Shown: positions 1 to 8,437 of the stretch, piece after piece | How the letters are laid out: every line of letters begins with the position of its first letter | Position numbering within the stretch: the stretch's first letter is position 1 | Assembly (NCBI RefSeq): GCF_904848585.1 | Contig: NZ_CAJHCR010000022.1 | Span: 1 to 64,000 of the forward strand | Source: Paraburkholderia kirstenboschensis | GTDB taxonomy: Bacteria > Pseudomonadota > Gammaproteobacteria > Burkholderiales > Burkholderiaceae | Direction of reading: 5' to 3' | DNA length: 64,000 bases | Notes under the pieces: generated by a model | Told to the model about the DNA's origin: nothing | Database searches by the model: none | What the model saw: the letters and a program-made list of their open reading frames with translations, nothing else | Position numbers and translations under genes: made by a program

Positions 1-54
1 TCCACGCCGATGATAGTGCGGATTGCCCGTGTGAAAGTAGGTAATCGTCAGGCT
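1..54 (+). rRNA. rrf: 5S rRNA, 3' end (partial)
   Basis: The first ~54 bases match the 3' third of a betaproteobacterial 5S rRNA: a GATGATAGTGCGGATT segment, then a GTGTGAAAGTAGGT helix strand, ending near GTCAGGCT. A strong terminator follows 14 bases later, as expected at the end of an rrn operon. The 5' part lies outside the window. The exact 3' end is estimated to within a few bases. Confidence 0.88.
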
Positions 55-67
55 CCCCAGCAGCATC

Positions 68-99
68 AGAAACCCCACCCCACAAAGGGTGGGGTTTCT
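68..99 (+). terminator. rho-independent terminator of the rrn operon
   Basis: A perfect 13-bp stem (68-80 with 87-99, GAAACCCCACCC type) closes a 6-nt loop and runs into T-rich sequence. It lies just after the 5S rRNA end, the usual place for the rrn terminator. Between here and 192 I see no further gene. Confidence 0.85.
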
Positions 100-192
100 G
101 CGTTTACGCGCCGACCAGACCCGGCACACCGGCGGCAGGAACAGGCCGGGTGCAGCCCGGGACCAGCCCTGGTCCAGGTCACATATCACTCG

Positions 193-375
193 TCACTGCC
201 TGCCGGTCCGTAGTGTGTTCGCGTACCCCGTCAGCTCCAGACAGGCGCGCCCGAGATCAGCGCCATCGTGGCTCACCCGCGCCGCGCCTTCCCAGTACAC
301 CGCGCCGGTAGACTCCCGCGAGTCCAGTTCCTGGTCGTCCATCAGCGGATGGAACTGCCATGTCAGCGCAGGGTG
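193..375 (-). pseudogene. C-terminal remnant of an AttH/CrtC-type lipocalin-like protein
   Basis: Translating the minus strand from an in-frame TGA at 376-378 gives about 60 codons to a stop at 193-195. The peptide has the closing signature of lipocalin-like secreted hydrolases (AttH/COG5621, carotenoid 1,2-hydratase relatives): a TWQFHPLMDDQELDSR stretch, then STGAVYWEGA, then LELTGYA near the end. No start codon or N-terminal two-thirds is present, because the next gene on the same strand ends only 11 bases upstream at 387. I infer a gene truncated by rearrangement between the rrn operon and the amidohydrolase. The family call rests on motif recognition. Confidence 0.6.
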
Positions 376-386
376 TCAGTTGAACT

Positions 387-1595
387 TCATTGATCTGTCG
401 TACTCTTCCCCGACAGAAAGCGCTGCGCAAGTCGCACCCAGTACGTTGAACCGATGGGGAGCAATTCATCGTTGAAGTCGTAACTGGCGTTATGCAGCAT
501 GCACGGGCCCGCACCGTGGCCGGCATCTCGGTGGCCGCCGTCGCCGTTGCCGAGAAACGCGTAACACCCTGGCTTCGCCAGCAACATGAAGGAAAAGTCC
601 TCGGCACCCATCGTGGGTTCGACAGAGTCGTCGACGTTCTCTGCCCCGACGATCTCTTTCATAACGGCCGCCGCGAACTGGGCTTCTTCACTGCTGTTGA
701 TCGTGGGTGGGTAGTTCCGGTGAAAGTGCACGTCGGCCGAGCAATCGTAAGCTTCCGCCGTACTTTGAGCGATTTTGCGCATACGCGCTTCGATCAAGTC
801 GAGCGTTTCTGTCGTAAACGTGCGCACTGTGCCCGCGAGCCACGCATCGTTAGGAACGACGTTGACCGCATCGCCGGCGTGAATTTGTGTGATTGAGAGC
901 ACGGCTGTATCGAGCGGCTTCTTGTTTCGCGTGATGATGCTCTGCAATCCGTTAGCGATCTGCACGGCGGTAAAGACCGGGTCACGGCCATTGTGCGGCA
1001 ACGCGGCGTGCGAGCCGACGCCTTTGATCTCAATACGAAACTCGTTGCTGGAGGCCATAATGGGGCCTTCAGTCACGCCAAACTTGCCAGCAGGCATGCC
1101 CGGCCAGTTGTGGATGCCGAACACGGCATCAACCGGAAATTTCTCGAATAACCCGTCGTCGATCATCGCTTGCGCACCGGCGCCGCCTTCTTCCGCTGGC
1201 TGGAAGATGAATACGATGGTGCCGTCGAAATCGCCGTGCCTCGCAAGATGTCGCGCCGCGCCGAGAAGCATCGCTGTATGGCCGTCGTGGCCGCACGCGT
1301 GCATTTTCCCGTCGTTTTTCGATTTGTGTTCGAAACTGTTCAGCTCCTGGATCGGCAGCGCATCCATGTCGGCGCGCAGACCGACAGAGCGCGTACTGTT
1401 TCCGCGTCTGAGGACGCCAACTACGCCTGTCTTGCCCAATCCACGGTGAGTTTCTATGCCCCAGGATTCAAGCGTTTTGGCGACGAGATCAGCAGTCGCA
1501 GTTTCTTCGTAGCGCAGTTCGGGATGAGCGTGGATCGTACGTCGAAGATTCTGAATTTCTCCGTGAGCAGCTTGAATTTCGGGGATCAGTTTCAT
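387..1595 (-). CDS. M20D-family amidohydrolase (hippurate hydrolase/IAA-amino acid hydrolase-like)
   Basis: 402-residue cytosolic metal-dependent amidohydrolase that would cleave N-acyl amino acids such as hippurate or related amides. Visible M20D motifs in order: RADMDALP (74-81), HACGHDGH (99-106) and FQPAEEGG (131-138), which carry metal ligands and the catalytic Glu pair; a GSHAALP dimerisation-domain motif (194-200); MGAEDF (329-334) and a late HNASYDFND (368-376) that supplies the last His. Length is normal for the family. It reads away from the oxidoreductase at 1778 across a 182-bp divergent intergenic region. The substrate cannot be told from sequence; hippurate hydrolase is the usual automatic name. 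Confidence 0.92.
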   Translation of the reverse strand: MKLIPEIQAAHGEIQNLRRTIHAHPELRYEETATADLVAKTLESWGIETHRGLGKTGVVGVLRRGNSTRSVGLRADMDALPIQELNSFEHKSKNDGKMHACGHDGHTAMLLGAARHLARHGDFDGTIVFIFQPAEEGGAGAQAMIDDGLFEKFPVDAVFGIHNWPGMPAGKFGVTEGPIMASSNEFRIEIKGVGSHAALPHNGRDPVFTAVQIANGLQSIITRNKKPLDTAVLSITQIHAGDAVNVVPNDAWLAGTVRTFTTETLDLIEARMRKIAQSTAEAYDCSADVHFHRNYPPTINSSEEAQFAAAVMKEIVGAENVDDSVEPTMGAEDFSFMLLAKPGCYAFLGNGDGGHRDAGHGAGPCMLHNASYDFNDELLPIGSTYWVRLAQRFLSGKSTTDQ

Positions 1596-1777
1596 AATAG
1601 AGTGCCGATGTGCTTTCGCTTTTGACTTGCAAGGAATCGCTCGGGCGAGTTGCGCCCGGACGCAGTGCTAACGATTCTACGCCGAAGGCTTTTTGGCGGC
1701 AGCATGCAGGCAAGCGCCGACAGACGTAATAAAATCCGGCGTTACGCTGTGTTTTCCGTCCCCTGAATGGTTACTCA

Positions 1778-3856
1778 ATGAACGCTCCGACTGAATTCGC
1801 TCGCGCAGTCTGTCCACACGACTGCCCCGACACCTGCGCGATGCGTGTAACAGTCGAGGACGGCCGGGCGGTCAAAGTGGTCGGCGACCCGGACCATCCG
1901 CCAACACAAGGCACACTGTGTACCAAAGTCAGTCGGTATGCAGAGCGAGTTCACCATCCGCACCGTCTGACAACGCCAATGAAGCGCGTTGGCCGCAAGG
2001 GCGAAGGGCGTTTCCAACCAATCAGCTGGAACGAGGCGTTTGAGCTGGGCGCGAAGCACCTGTCGGAAATAGCGCGGCGTGCGCCGGAGGCCATCCTGCC
2101 ATACAGCTACGCCGGCACGATGGGCTTGGTCCAAGGCGACAGCATCGCTCAACGTTTCTTTCACAAGCTCGGCGCGTCGCAACTGGATCGGACGATCTGC
2201 GCAGCGGCCGGTGCCGCAGGCCTGAAATATACGTATGGTGCGGGCATCGGCATGCTCACCGAGTTCTTCGAGGAAAGCGAGGTCATCCTGATCTGGGGCT
2301 CGAATCCGATTGCGTCGAACCTGCACTTCTGGACACGTGCGCAGCAGGCCAAGCGCCAAGGCGCGCGGCTCATCGCGATCGACCCGTATCGCTCGCTGAC
2401 TGCCGAGAAGTGCCATCAACACATTGCCCTGAAGCCCGGTACCGACGGCGCGCTCGCGCTCGGCATGATGAACGTGCTGATCTCCGAAGACCTGCTCGAT
2501 CACGCTTACATTGCGGCGCACACACTGGGCTTTGCCGAGCTGAAAGCGCGGGCGCTCAGTTATCCGCCATCGCGCGTCGCCCAGATTTGTGGCGTCGACG
2601 AGCAGATTATCGTCGACTTGGCGCGACTTTACGGCAGCACGAAAAAGGCAGCGATCCGCCTGAACTATGGTCTGCAGCGAGTGCGCGGCGGCGGTAATGC
2701 CGTGCGCGCGATCGCGTGCCTGCCGTCGCTGACGGGCGCATGGCGCGAGCGGGCAGGCGGCGCCTTGTTGTCGACGTCCGGGTGGGCACCGGTCGATTTG
2801 CATGCATTGCAGCGTCCAGACCTTATGCCTGGCTGGCCGACCAAGCTGAGCCGCGTAATCAATATGAACGCAATCGGCGACGCATTGCTGCATCCGGGCG
2901 ATGCCGCATTCGGACCAAAGGTCGAGGCGATCGTAGTCTATAACTCGAATCCCGTTGCCGTCGCGCCTGATTCGGAGCGCGTCGCAGCAGGGTTCGCGCG
3001 CGAAGATCTGTTCACGATCGTGCTCGAGCACTTTCAGACCGACACTGCGGACTATGCGGATTTGCTCCTGCCGGCCACTACGCAACTGGAGCATCTCGAC
3101 GTGCACAAGTCGTACGGCCACACGCACGTCATGGTGAACTTGCCGGCGATTCCTCCGGTGGGCGACGCGCGGCCCAACACTGATATCTTTCGCGGCCTCG
3201 CACGTCACATGGGGCTTGACGAGCCGTCGCTGTTCGAAAGCGACGAAACCGTTGCGCGCAGCGCCTTGCGTTGGCAAGACAAGACGCTGGAAGGAGTCGA
3301 TTGGGAATCGCTCAAACGCATCGGCTGGGCAAAGCTGAACCTTCCCGATGCGCCCTTTGCTGAGGGCGGCTTTCGCACGCCCTCGCGCAAGTGCGAGTTC
3401 TACAGTGAACGGCTCGCGCAGCAGGGGCTGGATCCGCTTCCGGATTACGTGCCGCCCTATGAATCGGCCGAGTCCGCGCCCGAGCTCGCCGCTCGGTACC
3501 CGCTTGCGATGATCTCGCCACCCGCGCGCAACTTCCTGAATAGCACGTTCGTCAACGTTGAAAGCCTACGCTCTACCGAAGGCGAGCCGCACCTCGACAT
3601 CCATCCCTCAGACGCCGGATCGCGGAATATCGTCGACGGTGATCAGGTGCGCATTTTCAACGACCGCGGCTCGATGCAGGCGCGCGCTCGCGTCACCGAC
3701 CGGGCGCGTCAAGGCCTCGTGGTCGGCCTGTCGATCTGGTGGAAGAAGCTGGCGCCCGATGGCCGCAACGCAAACCAGGTCACGAGCCAGGCGCTGACCG
3801 ATCTTGGTGGGTCCGCAACTTTCTACGACTGCCTCGTCCAGGTCGAGCGCGTCTGA
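1778..3856 (+). CDS. molybdopterin-dependent oxidoreductase (BisC/COG0243 family)
   Basis: 692-residue molybdopterin-guanine-dinucleotide enzyme of the DMSO reductase superfamily. The N-terminus has a [4Fe-4S] motif, Cys12-x3-Cys16-x3-Cys20-x27-Cys48, within CPHDCPDTCAM. A cysteine at 141 (RTICAAAG) is in the position expected for the Mo ligand in formate-dehydrogenase-like members. The C-terminal ~110 residues form the dinucleotide-binding domain (HLDIHPSDA...VRIFNDRG). No Tat signal is visible, so it is probably cytoplasmic. No partner subunit gene is adjacent. The substrate is unknown. A TAAAAT-like -10 lies about 45 bp upstream of the ATG. Confidence 0.9.
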   Translation: MNAPTEFARAVCPHDCPDTCAMRVTVEDGRAVKVVGDPDHPPTQGTLCTKVSRYAERVHHPHRLTTPMKRVGRKGEGRFQPISWNEAFELGAKHLSEIARRAPEAILPYSYAGTMGLVQGDSIAQRFFHKLGASQLDRTICAAAGAAGLKYTYGAGIGMLTEFFEESEVILIWGSNPIASNLHFWTRAQQAKRQGARLIAIDPYRSLTAEKCHQHIALKPGTDGALALGMMNVLISEDLLDHAYIAAHTLGFAELKARALSYPPSRVAQICGVDEQIIVDLARLYGSTKKAAIRLNYGLQRVRGGGNAVRAIACLPSLTGAWRERAGGALLSTSGWAPVDLHALQRPDLMPGWPTKLSRVINMNAIGDALLHPGDAAFGPKVEAIVVYNSNPVAVAPDSERVAAGFAREDLFTIVLEHFQTDTADYADLLLPATTQLEHLDVHKSYGHTHVMVNLPAIPPVGDARPNTDIFRGLARHMGLDEPSLFESDETVARSALRWQDKTLEGVDWESLKRIGWAKLNLPDAPFAEGGFRTPSRKCEFYSERLAQQGLDPLPDYVPPYESAESAPELAARYPLAMISPPARNFLNSTFVNVESLRSTEGEPHLDIHPSDAGSRNIVDGDQVRIFNDRGSMQARARVTDRARQGLVVGLSIWWKKLAPDGRNANQVTSQALTDLGGSATFYDCLVQVERV

Positions 3857-3971
3857 GGAACTCGCCCGCACCCCGTCAAGCCTCGTCACGAAGGCCTCAG
3901 AACGTTCGAGGCAGCAGTCTAACCACGCCGTCATTCGCCAATACCGCAGGGGTGCCCATGCTACGATGCGT

Positions 3972-3993
3972 TTTTAGCACGACCATTCGAAAA
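3972..3993. promoter_or_regulatory. candidate operator palindrome upstream of the acyl-CoA ligase
   Basis: A 22-bp imperfect palindrome with arms of the form TTTTnGnAnG is centred between a TACGAT -10-like hexamer (3962-3967) and the Shine-Dalgarno of the ligase. Its place and symmetry suggest a repressor site, plausibly for a TetR-type regulator of fatty-acid degradation. The regulator identity is inference. Confidence 0.35.
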
Positions 3994-4011
3994 TAAAGAA
4001 GGAGACGCTGC

Positions 4012-5685
4012 ATGGATAAAATCTGGCTGAAATCTTACCCGCCCGGCGTTCCCGCAGAAATCGATCCAACCCGCTATTCGTCCGTAGCCGAACTACTCGA
4101 AGAGGCGTTCCGCGAGCACCGCGACAAGCCCGCGTTTGTCTGCATGGGAAAAGAGATCAGCTACGGCGAACTGGACGCGCTTTCGCGCAAGCTCGCCGCA
4201 TGGTTTCAGTCGAAGGGTCTTGCGCGCGGCGCTCGCGTCGCGATCATGATGCCCAACGTGCTGCAGTACCCGGTGGCGATCGCAGCGATCTTGCGCGCGG
4301 GTTACGTGGTCGTGAACGTCAACCCGCTTTACACGCCGCGTGAGCTCGAGCATCAGTTGAGGGACAGCGGAGCGGAAGCGATCATCCTGCTCGAGAACTT
4401 CGCCGTGACGTTGCAGGCAGTGGTGCGCAATACCGCAGTGAAGCATATCGTGGTCGCGGCAATGGGTGATTTGATGGGCGTCAAAGGCGCGGTTGTGAAC
4501 TTCGTCGTGCGCCAGGTGAAGAAGATGGTACCGGCCTGGAGTTTGCCCGGCCACGTCAAATTCAACGCCGCAATCGCGGAAGGCGAGCGCCAGACTTTCA
4601 AACCGGTTCAGCAGGGCCCTGACGACGTCGCATTCCTGCAGTACACCGGCGGTACCACTGGCGTGGCCAAGGGCGCGACCCTTCTGCATCGGAATCTGAT
4701 TGCCAACGTGCTGCAATCGGAAATCTGGCTCGATCCGGTTCGCGCGAATCGCACGGACATCGAGCAGTTCATCACCGTTGTCGCGCTGCCGCTTTATCAC
4801 GTCTTCGCGCTGACAGTGTGTGGGCTGCTGACGATCCGCACGGGTGGCTTGGGCGTTCTGATCCCGAACCCACGTGATATCCCCGGGATGATCAAAGCTC
4901 TGCAAGGCTATGCGATCACGACGATCCCTGCGGTCAACACGCTGTACAACGCGCTGCTGAACAGCCCCGACTTTCACAAGCTCGACTTTTCCAAACTGAT
5001 CGCGGCCAACGGTGGCGGAATGGCGGTTCAGGAAGCTGTCGCCAAACGGTGGTTCGAGAACACGCATACGCCGATCATCGAAGGCTATGGCTTGTCCGAG
5101 ACGTCGCCGTGCGTTACTTGCAACCCGGTTACGGTAACGGAATATAGCGGCACGATCGGTTTGCCGTTGCCGTCGACCGAAGTGTCGATTCGGGACGACG
5201 AGGGCAACGAGGTCCCGCTCGGGCAGCCCGGCGAGATTTGCATTCGTGGCCCGCAGGTCATGGCCGGCTATTGGAATCGGCCGGACGAAACGGCCAAGGT
5301 CATGACGTCGGACGGCTTCTTCAAATCGGGCGATGTTGGTTTTATGAACGAGCAGGGCTTTGTGAAGATCGTCGACCGCAAGAAGGACATGATTCTGGTT
5401 TCCGGCTTCAACGTTTATCCGAACGAGATCGAGGACGTAGTGGCGAGGCTCCCAGGCGTATTCGAGGTGGCTGCGGTCGGCGTGCCCGACCAGCATTCAG
5501 GTGAGGCGGTTAAGTTGTTCGTCGTCAGGAAAGACGACGCGCTCACCGACGCAGATATTTTCGCCTACTGCAAACAGCAGCTAACTGGCTACAAGCGGCC
5601 GAAAATCGTCGAATTCCGCACTGAGCTACCCAAGAGCAATGTGGGCAAGATCTTGCGTCGTGAGCTACGCGACGGGCGTGCATGA
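4012..5685 (+). CDS. fadD: long-chain fatty acid--CoA ligase
   Basis: 557-residue AMP-forming acyl-CoA synthetase. It activates fatty acids with ATP and CoA for beta-oxidation or lipid synthesis, probably at the inner face of the membrane. The ATP/AMP-binding P-loop YTGGTTGVAKGA is at 211-222. The A5-type GYGLSETSP motif lies near 360, and a VDRKKDMILVSGFNVYP hinge and fatty-acyl signature near 460. A C-terminal lysine motif (PKSNVGKILRREL) closes the protein. A strong Shine-Dalgarno (AGAAGGAG) precedes the ATG, and a perfect terminator follows. It is a single-gene unit. Length and motifs fit FadD; paralogues with other chain-length preference cannot be excluded. Confidence 0.93.
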   Translation: MDKIWLKSYPPGVPAEIDPTRYSSVAELLEEAFREHRDKPAFVCMGKEISYGELDALSRKLAAWFQSKGLARGARVAIMMPNVLQYPVAIAAILRAGYVVVNVNPLYTPRELEHQLRDSGAEAIILLENFAVTLQAVVRNTAVKHIVVAAMGDLMGVKGAVVNFVVRQVKKMVPAWSLPGHVKFNAAIAEGERQTFKPVQQGPDDVAFLQYTGGTTGVAKGATLLHRNLIANVLQSEIWLDPVRANRTDIEQFITVVALPLYHVFALTVCGLLTIRTGGLGVLIPNPRDIPGMIKALQGYAITTIPAVNTLYNALLNSPDFHKLDFSKLIAANGGGMAVQEAVAKRWFENTHTPIIEGYGLSETSPCVTCNPVTVTEYSGTIGLPLPSTEVSIRDDEGNEVPLGQPGEICIRGPQVMAGYWNRPDETAKVMTSDGFFKSGDVGFMNEQGFVKIVDRKKDMILVSGFNVYPNEIEDVVARLPGVFEVAAVGVPDQHSGEAVKLFVVRKDDALTDADIFAYCKQQLTGYKRPKIVEFRTELPKSNVGKILRRELRDGRA

Positions 5686-5748
5686 ACGGAAGGCGCGTCG
5701 AGTTCGCGTACGTCCGAGGCTCCTAACGGGTTCTGGCTAGCAAAACTG

Positions 5749-5785
5749 AAAGGCCCGGCAGACGAGAAGTCTGCCGGGCCTTTAT
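5749..5785 (+). terminator. rho-independent terminator after fadD
   Basis: A perfect 15-bp stem (5749-5763 with 5769-5783) with a 5-nt GAGAA loop ends in TTT-ATTT. A run of A on the 5' side could let it work on the minus strand too. Confidence 0.88.
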
Positions 5786-5835
5786 TTGCACCGTCACAAA
5801 CGCAAAGCTGGCAAGCCTCGTGACCCGCCGGACCC

Positions 5836-5863
5836 ATAAAAAAAGGCGCCCGAAGGCGCCTTT
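5836..5863 (-). terminator. rho-independent terminator of the porin gene
   Basis: Read on the minus strand, a 9-bp AAAGGCGCC/GGCGCCTTT stem with a tetraloop runs into seven T residues. It lies 28 bases beyond the porin stop codon. Confidence 0.85.
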
Positions 5864-5890
5864 GAGGCAAAACTGCGTATTTACGACTTA

Positions 5891-7066
5891 TTAGAACTTG
5901 TGGCGGATACCGACGCGAGCCGCGAGTTGGTTCTGGTTCGACGAGCCCGACAGACCGTTGATGCCAGCATGTGCTTCGGTCACACCAGTACCTGCTGCAT
6001 TCAGTACTTCACCCGACGCGTGTTGGTACACACCAATCACGTACACGTCTGTACGCTTGGACAGGAAGTAGTCCACGCCGACCGCGCCTTGGTGGTACTG
6101 GGCACGCGATGCACCTTCGATGCTCGCGCCGCGCGTGTAGTCATATGCCGCGCCGACCAGCAGCGCCGGGGTCAACTGATACTTGAAGTTGATTTCCGCG
6201 TTGTTGAACGTAGCCGATTGACCTCTGACATTCGGCTGTGCGAACGCCGCGCCCAAGTTTGCGAAACGGATGTTCGAGTACGTCAGGCCAACCGTTGCGG
6301 CACCGAACGTGTATGCACCACCCGCACCGATTACCTGGTACGTGTTGGCAGACGTGTAGGCACCATAGACCGGCGAGGACACTGCGGTCGCCGGCGTAGC
6401 CGCCGTGCCGCCGTTGTTGAACAGGCCGCCCGAAGCTGCCGGCGTACGTGCGTTCAAGTAGCCGACGCCCAAGACCAACGGACCGTTGTTGTAGCCAGCG
6501 CCCAACGACCAGATCTGGTTCGAAGTAACGTTGCCAGCAACACCGCCGAAGCTGTACGTGCCGCCGAACTTCAGGCCGCCGTAATCCGCGCTCGTGTACT
6601 TGACCGTGTTGTTCGTACGGTATGCGTTGTTGAAGTTGTCGATGTCGCCCGGGTGAGCAGCGATGTAGCCGCCCCACTGGTCGCCCGCTTCCAGCGGACC
6701 AACGTAGTCGACGACGGAGTCGTACTGACGACCCAGCGTGACCGTGCCGAACTGGCTCGACAGACCGACGTATGCTTGACGACCGAACATCAGGCCGCCT
6801 TGACCCAGCCTGCCGTTGTTCACGTCAAAGCCGTTTTCCAACACGAACAGCGCCTTCAGACCGCCGCCCAGATCTTCCGTGCCGCGCAGGCCGAAACGCG
6901 AGCCTTGCATAACACCGCTGGACAGGTTGTACAGGTGCTTGCCACCCGAGTTGGTGTTGATGTTGAAGCCTTCGTCAATGATACCGTACAGGGTCACGCT
7001 GCTCTGAGCATGTGCGACGCCTGCGAATGCGCCCAGTGCTGCGAGAGCGAGAAGCGACTTTTTCAT
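5891..7066 (-). CDS. Gram-negative trimeric porin (OmpC/Omp38-like)
   Basis: 391-residue outer-membrane general porin of the betaproteobacterial porin_4 type, forming 16-strand diffusion channels. The start is the ATG at 7066: it has a GGAGAT Shine-Dalgarno, and the protein then begins with a classical signal peptide (MKKSLLALAALGAFAGVAHA, cut before Gln21). The mature part opens with SSVTLYGIIDEG, typical of the family, contains alternating beta-strand patterns and repeated VGLSYTF-like strands, and ends with a terminal Phe (RIRHKF) needed for outer-membrane assembly. It has its own promoter and terminator. A 12-codon upstream extension in frame has no signal-peptide logic and is rejected. 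Confidence 0.95.
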   Translation of the reverse strand: MKKSLLALAALGAFAGVAHAQSSVTLYGIIDEGFNINTNSGGKHLYNLSSGVMQGSRFGLRGTEDLGGGLKALFVLENGFDVNNGRLGQGGLMFGRQAYVGLSSQFGTVTLGRQYDSVVDYVGPLEAGDQWGGYIAAHPGDIDNFNNAYRTNNTVKYTSADYGGLKFGGTYSFGGVAGNVTSNQIWSLGAGYNNGPLVLGVGYLNARTPAASGGLFNNGGTAATPATAVSSPVYGAYTSANTYQVIGAGGAYTFGAATVGLTYSNIRFANLGAAFAQPNVRGQSATFNNAEINFKYQLTPALLVGAAYDYTRGASIEGASRAQYHQGAVGVDYFLSKRTDVYVIGVYQHASGEVLNAAGTGVTEAHAGINGLSGSSNQNQLAARVGIRHKF

Positions 7067-7112
7067 CGAATGATCTCCAAGGATTACGAATCTTTTGTAC
7101 AAGGCGAATATT

Positions 7113-7156
7113 TATGTAGCGTTGAGGCCTTGCTTGTCCAACTTCGCGAGAAGTTG
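7113..7156 (-). promoter_or_regulatory. porin promoter with an overlapping inverted repeat
   Basis: On the minus strand TTGGAC (7136-7141) and TACATA (7113-7118) are spaced by 17 bp, a plausible sigma70 pair about 47 bp upstream of the porin ATG. A perfect 7-bp inverted repeat, CAACTTC-GCGA-GAAGTTG (7139-7156), overlaps the upstream edge of the -35 and may be an operator. The rest of 7157-7368, up to coq7, shows no gene. Confidence 0.5.
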
Positions 7157-7368
7157 CACGTAATGTAACAAAACGGCTACATGGCACAAAGAAAAAGGAG
7201 GGCGTCCGGAAGGCTCCTGTTTCGTTTACGCAACATGATCTAAAATCGAAATCTTGATGTCGCCGAAGGCTGAATCGAAGCCCACCGGAGGCTGCGTTTT
7301 TCTCCGCAAAGCCTTGCTGCACGGGCAGCGCAAAGCGGGGAGCCAGTTGTCGAATCAGGGAGTGCCGA

Positions 7369-8007
7369 ATGTTTCTGGACGAGTTGATTACTGAATTTGA
7401 TCGGGGTTTACGCTCAATGACTGGCGTCTCACGTATGAGCCGTCCTTTGCCGGTCCCGCAAGAATCGGCGGCTTACGCTGAGGTGCCCGAACTGTCGCCG
7501 GCCGAGCGCGCTCACTCCGCGGGTCTCATGCGCGTGAATCACGTAGGCGAAGTCTGCGCACAGGCGCTCTACCAGGCGCAGAAACTCGCAACGCGGTCGT
7601 CATCGTTGCGGACCGTGTTCGATCGGGCCGCCGTCGAAGAAGAAGATCATCTCGCATGGACGGCCAAGCGTCTCGAGGCACTGGACTCGCGCCCGAGCCT
7701 GCTGAATCCGCTCTGGTATGCGGGCGCGCTCGCTATCGGCCTTGCAGCCGGACGCCTGGGCGACCGCGTCAGTCTTGGCTTCATGGCAGAGACGGAGCGC
7801 CAGGTCGAACAGCATCTGGATAGCCACATGGACCATTTGCCTGCCGCCGACCGCGAGTCGCGCGCCATTGTCGACCAGATGCGGGTCGACGAAGCCGAAC
7901 ACGGCAAGGCCGCGATGGACGCTGGCGGCATCGAACTGCCATTCCCGGCGCGCGCGTTGATGCGCGCGATGTCGAAAGTGATGACTCGTACCGCCTACTA
8001 CATATAA
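7369..8007 (+). CDS. coq7: demethoxyubiquinone hydroxylase Coq7
   Basis: 212-residue di-iron hydroxylase that catalyses the last ring hydroxylation of ubiquinone synthesis (C6 of the demethoxy quinol). Ligand motifs of the ferritin-like four-helix fold are visible: Glu61 in NHVGEVCAQALY, EEEDH at 90-94, and the late DEAEH at 174-178 (Glu175, His178). A hydrophobic helix (116-135) would dip into the membrane. Length and motifs match bacterial Coq7, the alternative to UbiF in betaproteobacteria. It stands alone between the divergent porin and the mra cluster. Confidence 0.95.
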   Translation: MFLDELITEFDRGLRSMTGVSRMSRPLPVPQESAAYAEVPELSPAERAHSAGLMRVNHVGEVCAQALYQAQKLATRSSSLRTVFDRAAVEEEDHLAWTAKRLEALDSRPSLLNPLWYAGALAIGLAAGRLGDRVSLGFMAETERQVEQHLDSHMDHLPAADRESRAIVDQMRVDEAEHGKAAMDAGGIELPFPARALMRAMSKVMTRTAYYI

Positions 8008-8298
8008 GAGACCGCAGACGTCGGTTTGTCTGCTGCAATTGCTTCGAACTGCCGTAAGTGGGACGACGCCCAAGGTGTTGTCCCCGATCAGCCCCCGACT
8101 CCCCGCCGAACGCCTTCCAGCCGCCTGCCGTGATCGCTTACGATCCGTGCCTTTCGCTCGCACTTTTCACGTATCACCTTCACAAGCCGCAGTAGCTCGT
8201 TCATTTATAACGGTTTTCCGTTTTATGTCTGACTTGAACGAGTCGCGCTAAGTCCTTGTTCTAACAAACAAATTTCGCTGAAAAACCGTCTGTCTCCC

Positions 8299-8361
8299 TT
8301 GACCCCCGTTTAGCGTTCCTCTAAAGTGGGAGACAGTGTGAGAAAGTGTATTTTTGTGTGA
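8299..8361 (+). promoter_or_regulatory. mraZ promoter (Pmra) with four 10-bp MraZ-type repeats
   Basis: TTGACC (8299-8304) and TAAAGT (8322-8327) are separated by 17 bp. From the -10 onward come four units starting GTG exactly 10 bp apart: GTGGGA at 8326, GTGTGA at 8336, GTGTAT at 8346 and GTGTGA at 8356. MraZ is known to bind 10-bp-spaced TGGGN-type direct repeats upstream of its own gene, so this is very likely the autoregulatory operator of the dcw cluster. A CCGGCGC-AACA-GCGCCGG hairpin follows at 8403-8420. Nothing else was found in 8008-8298. Confidence 0.75.
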
Positions 8362-8437
8362 TCTGACACGCGGTTTCGGGTAGATTTTTAAGAATCGGGC
8401 AGCCGGCGCAACAGCGCCGGTCAAGAGGGAGAGCGAA

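Noticed and set aside
1775..3277. 500-codon minus-strand open frame opposite the molybdopterin oxidoreductase
   Set aside because: It is a shadow of the + gene, Arg/His-rich with no known motif, while the + frame carries the full [4Fe-4S] and Mo-enzyme signatures.
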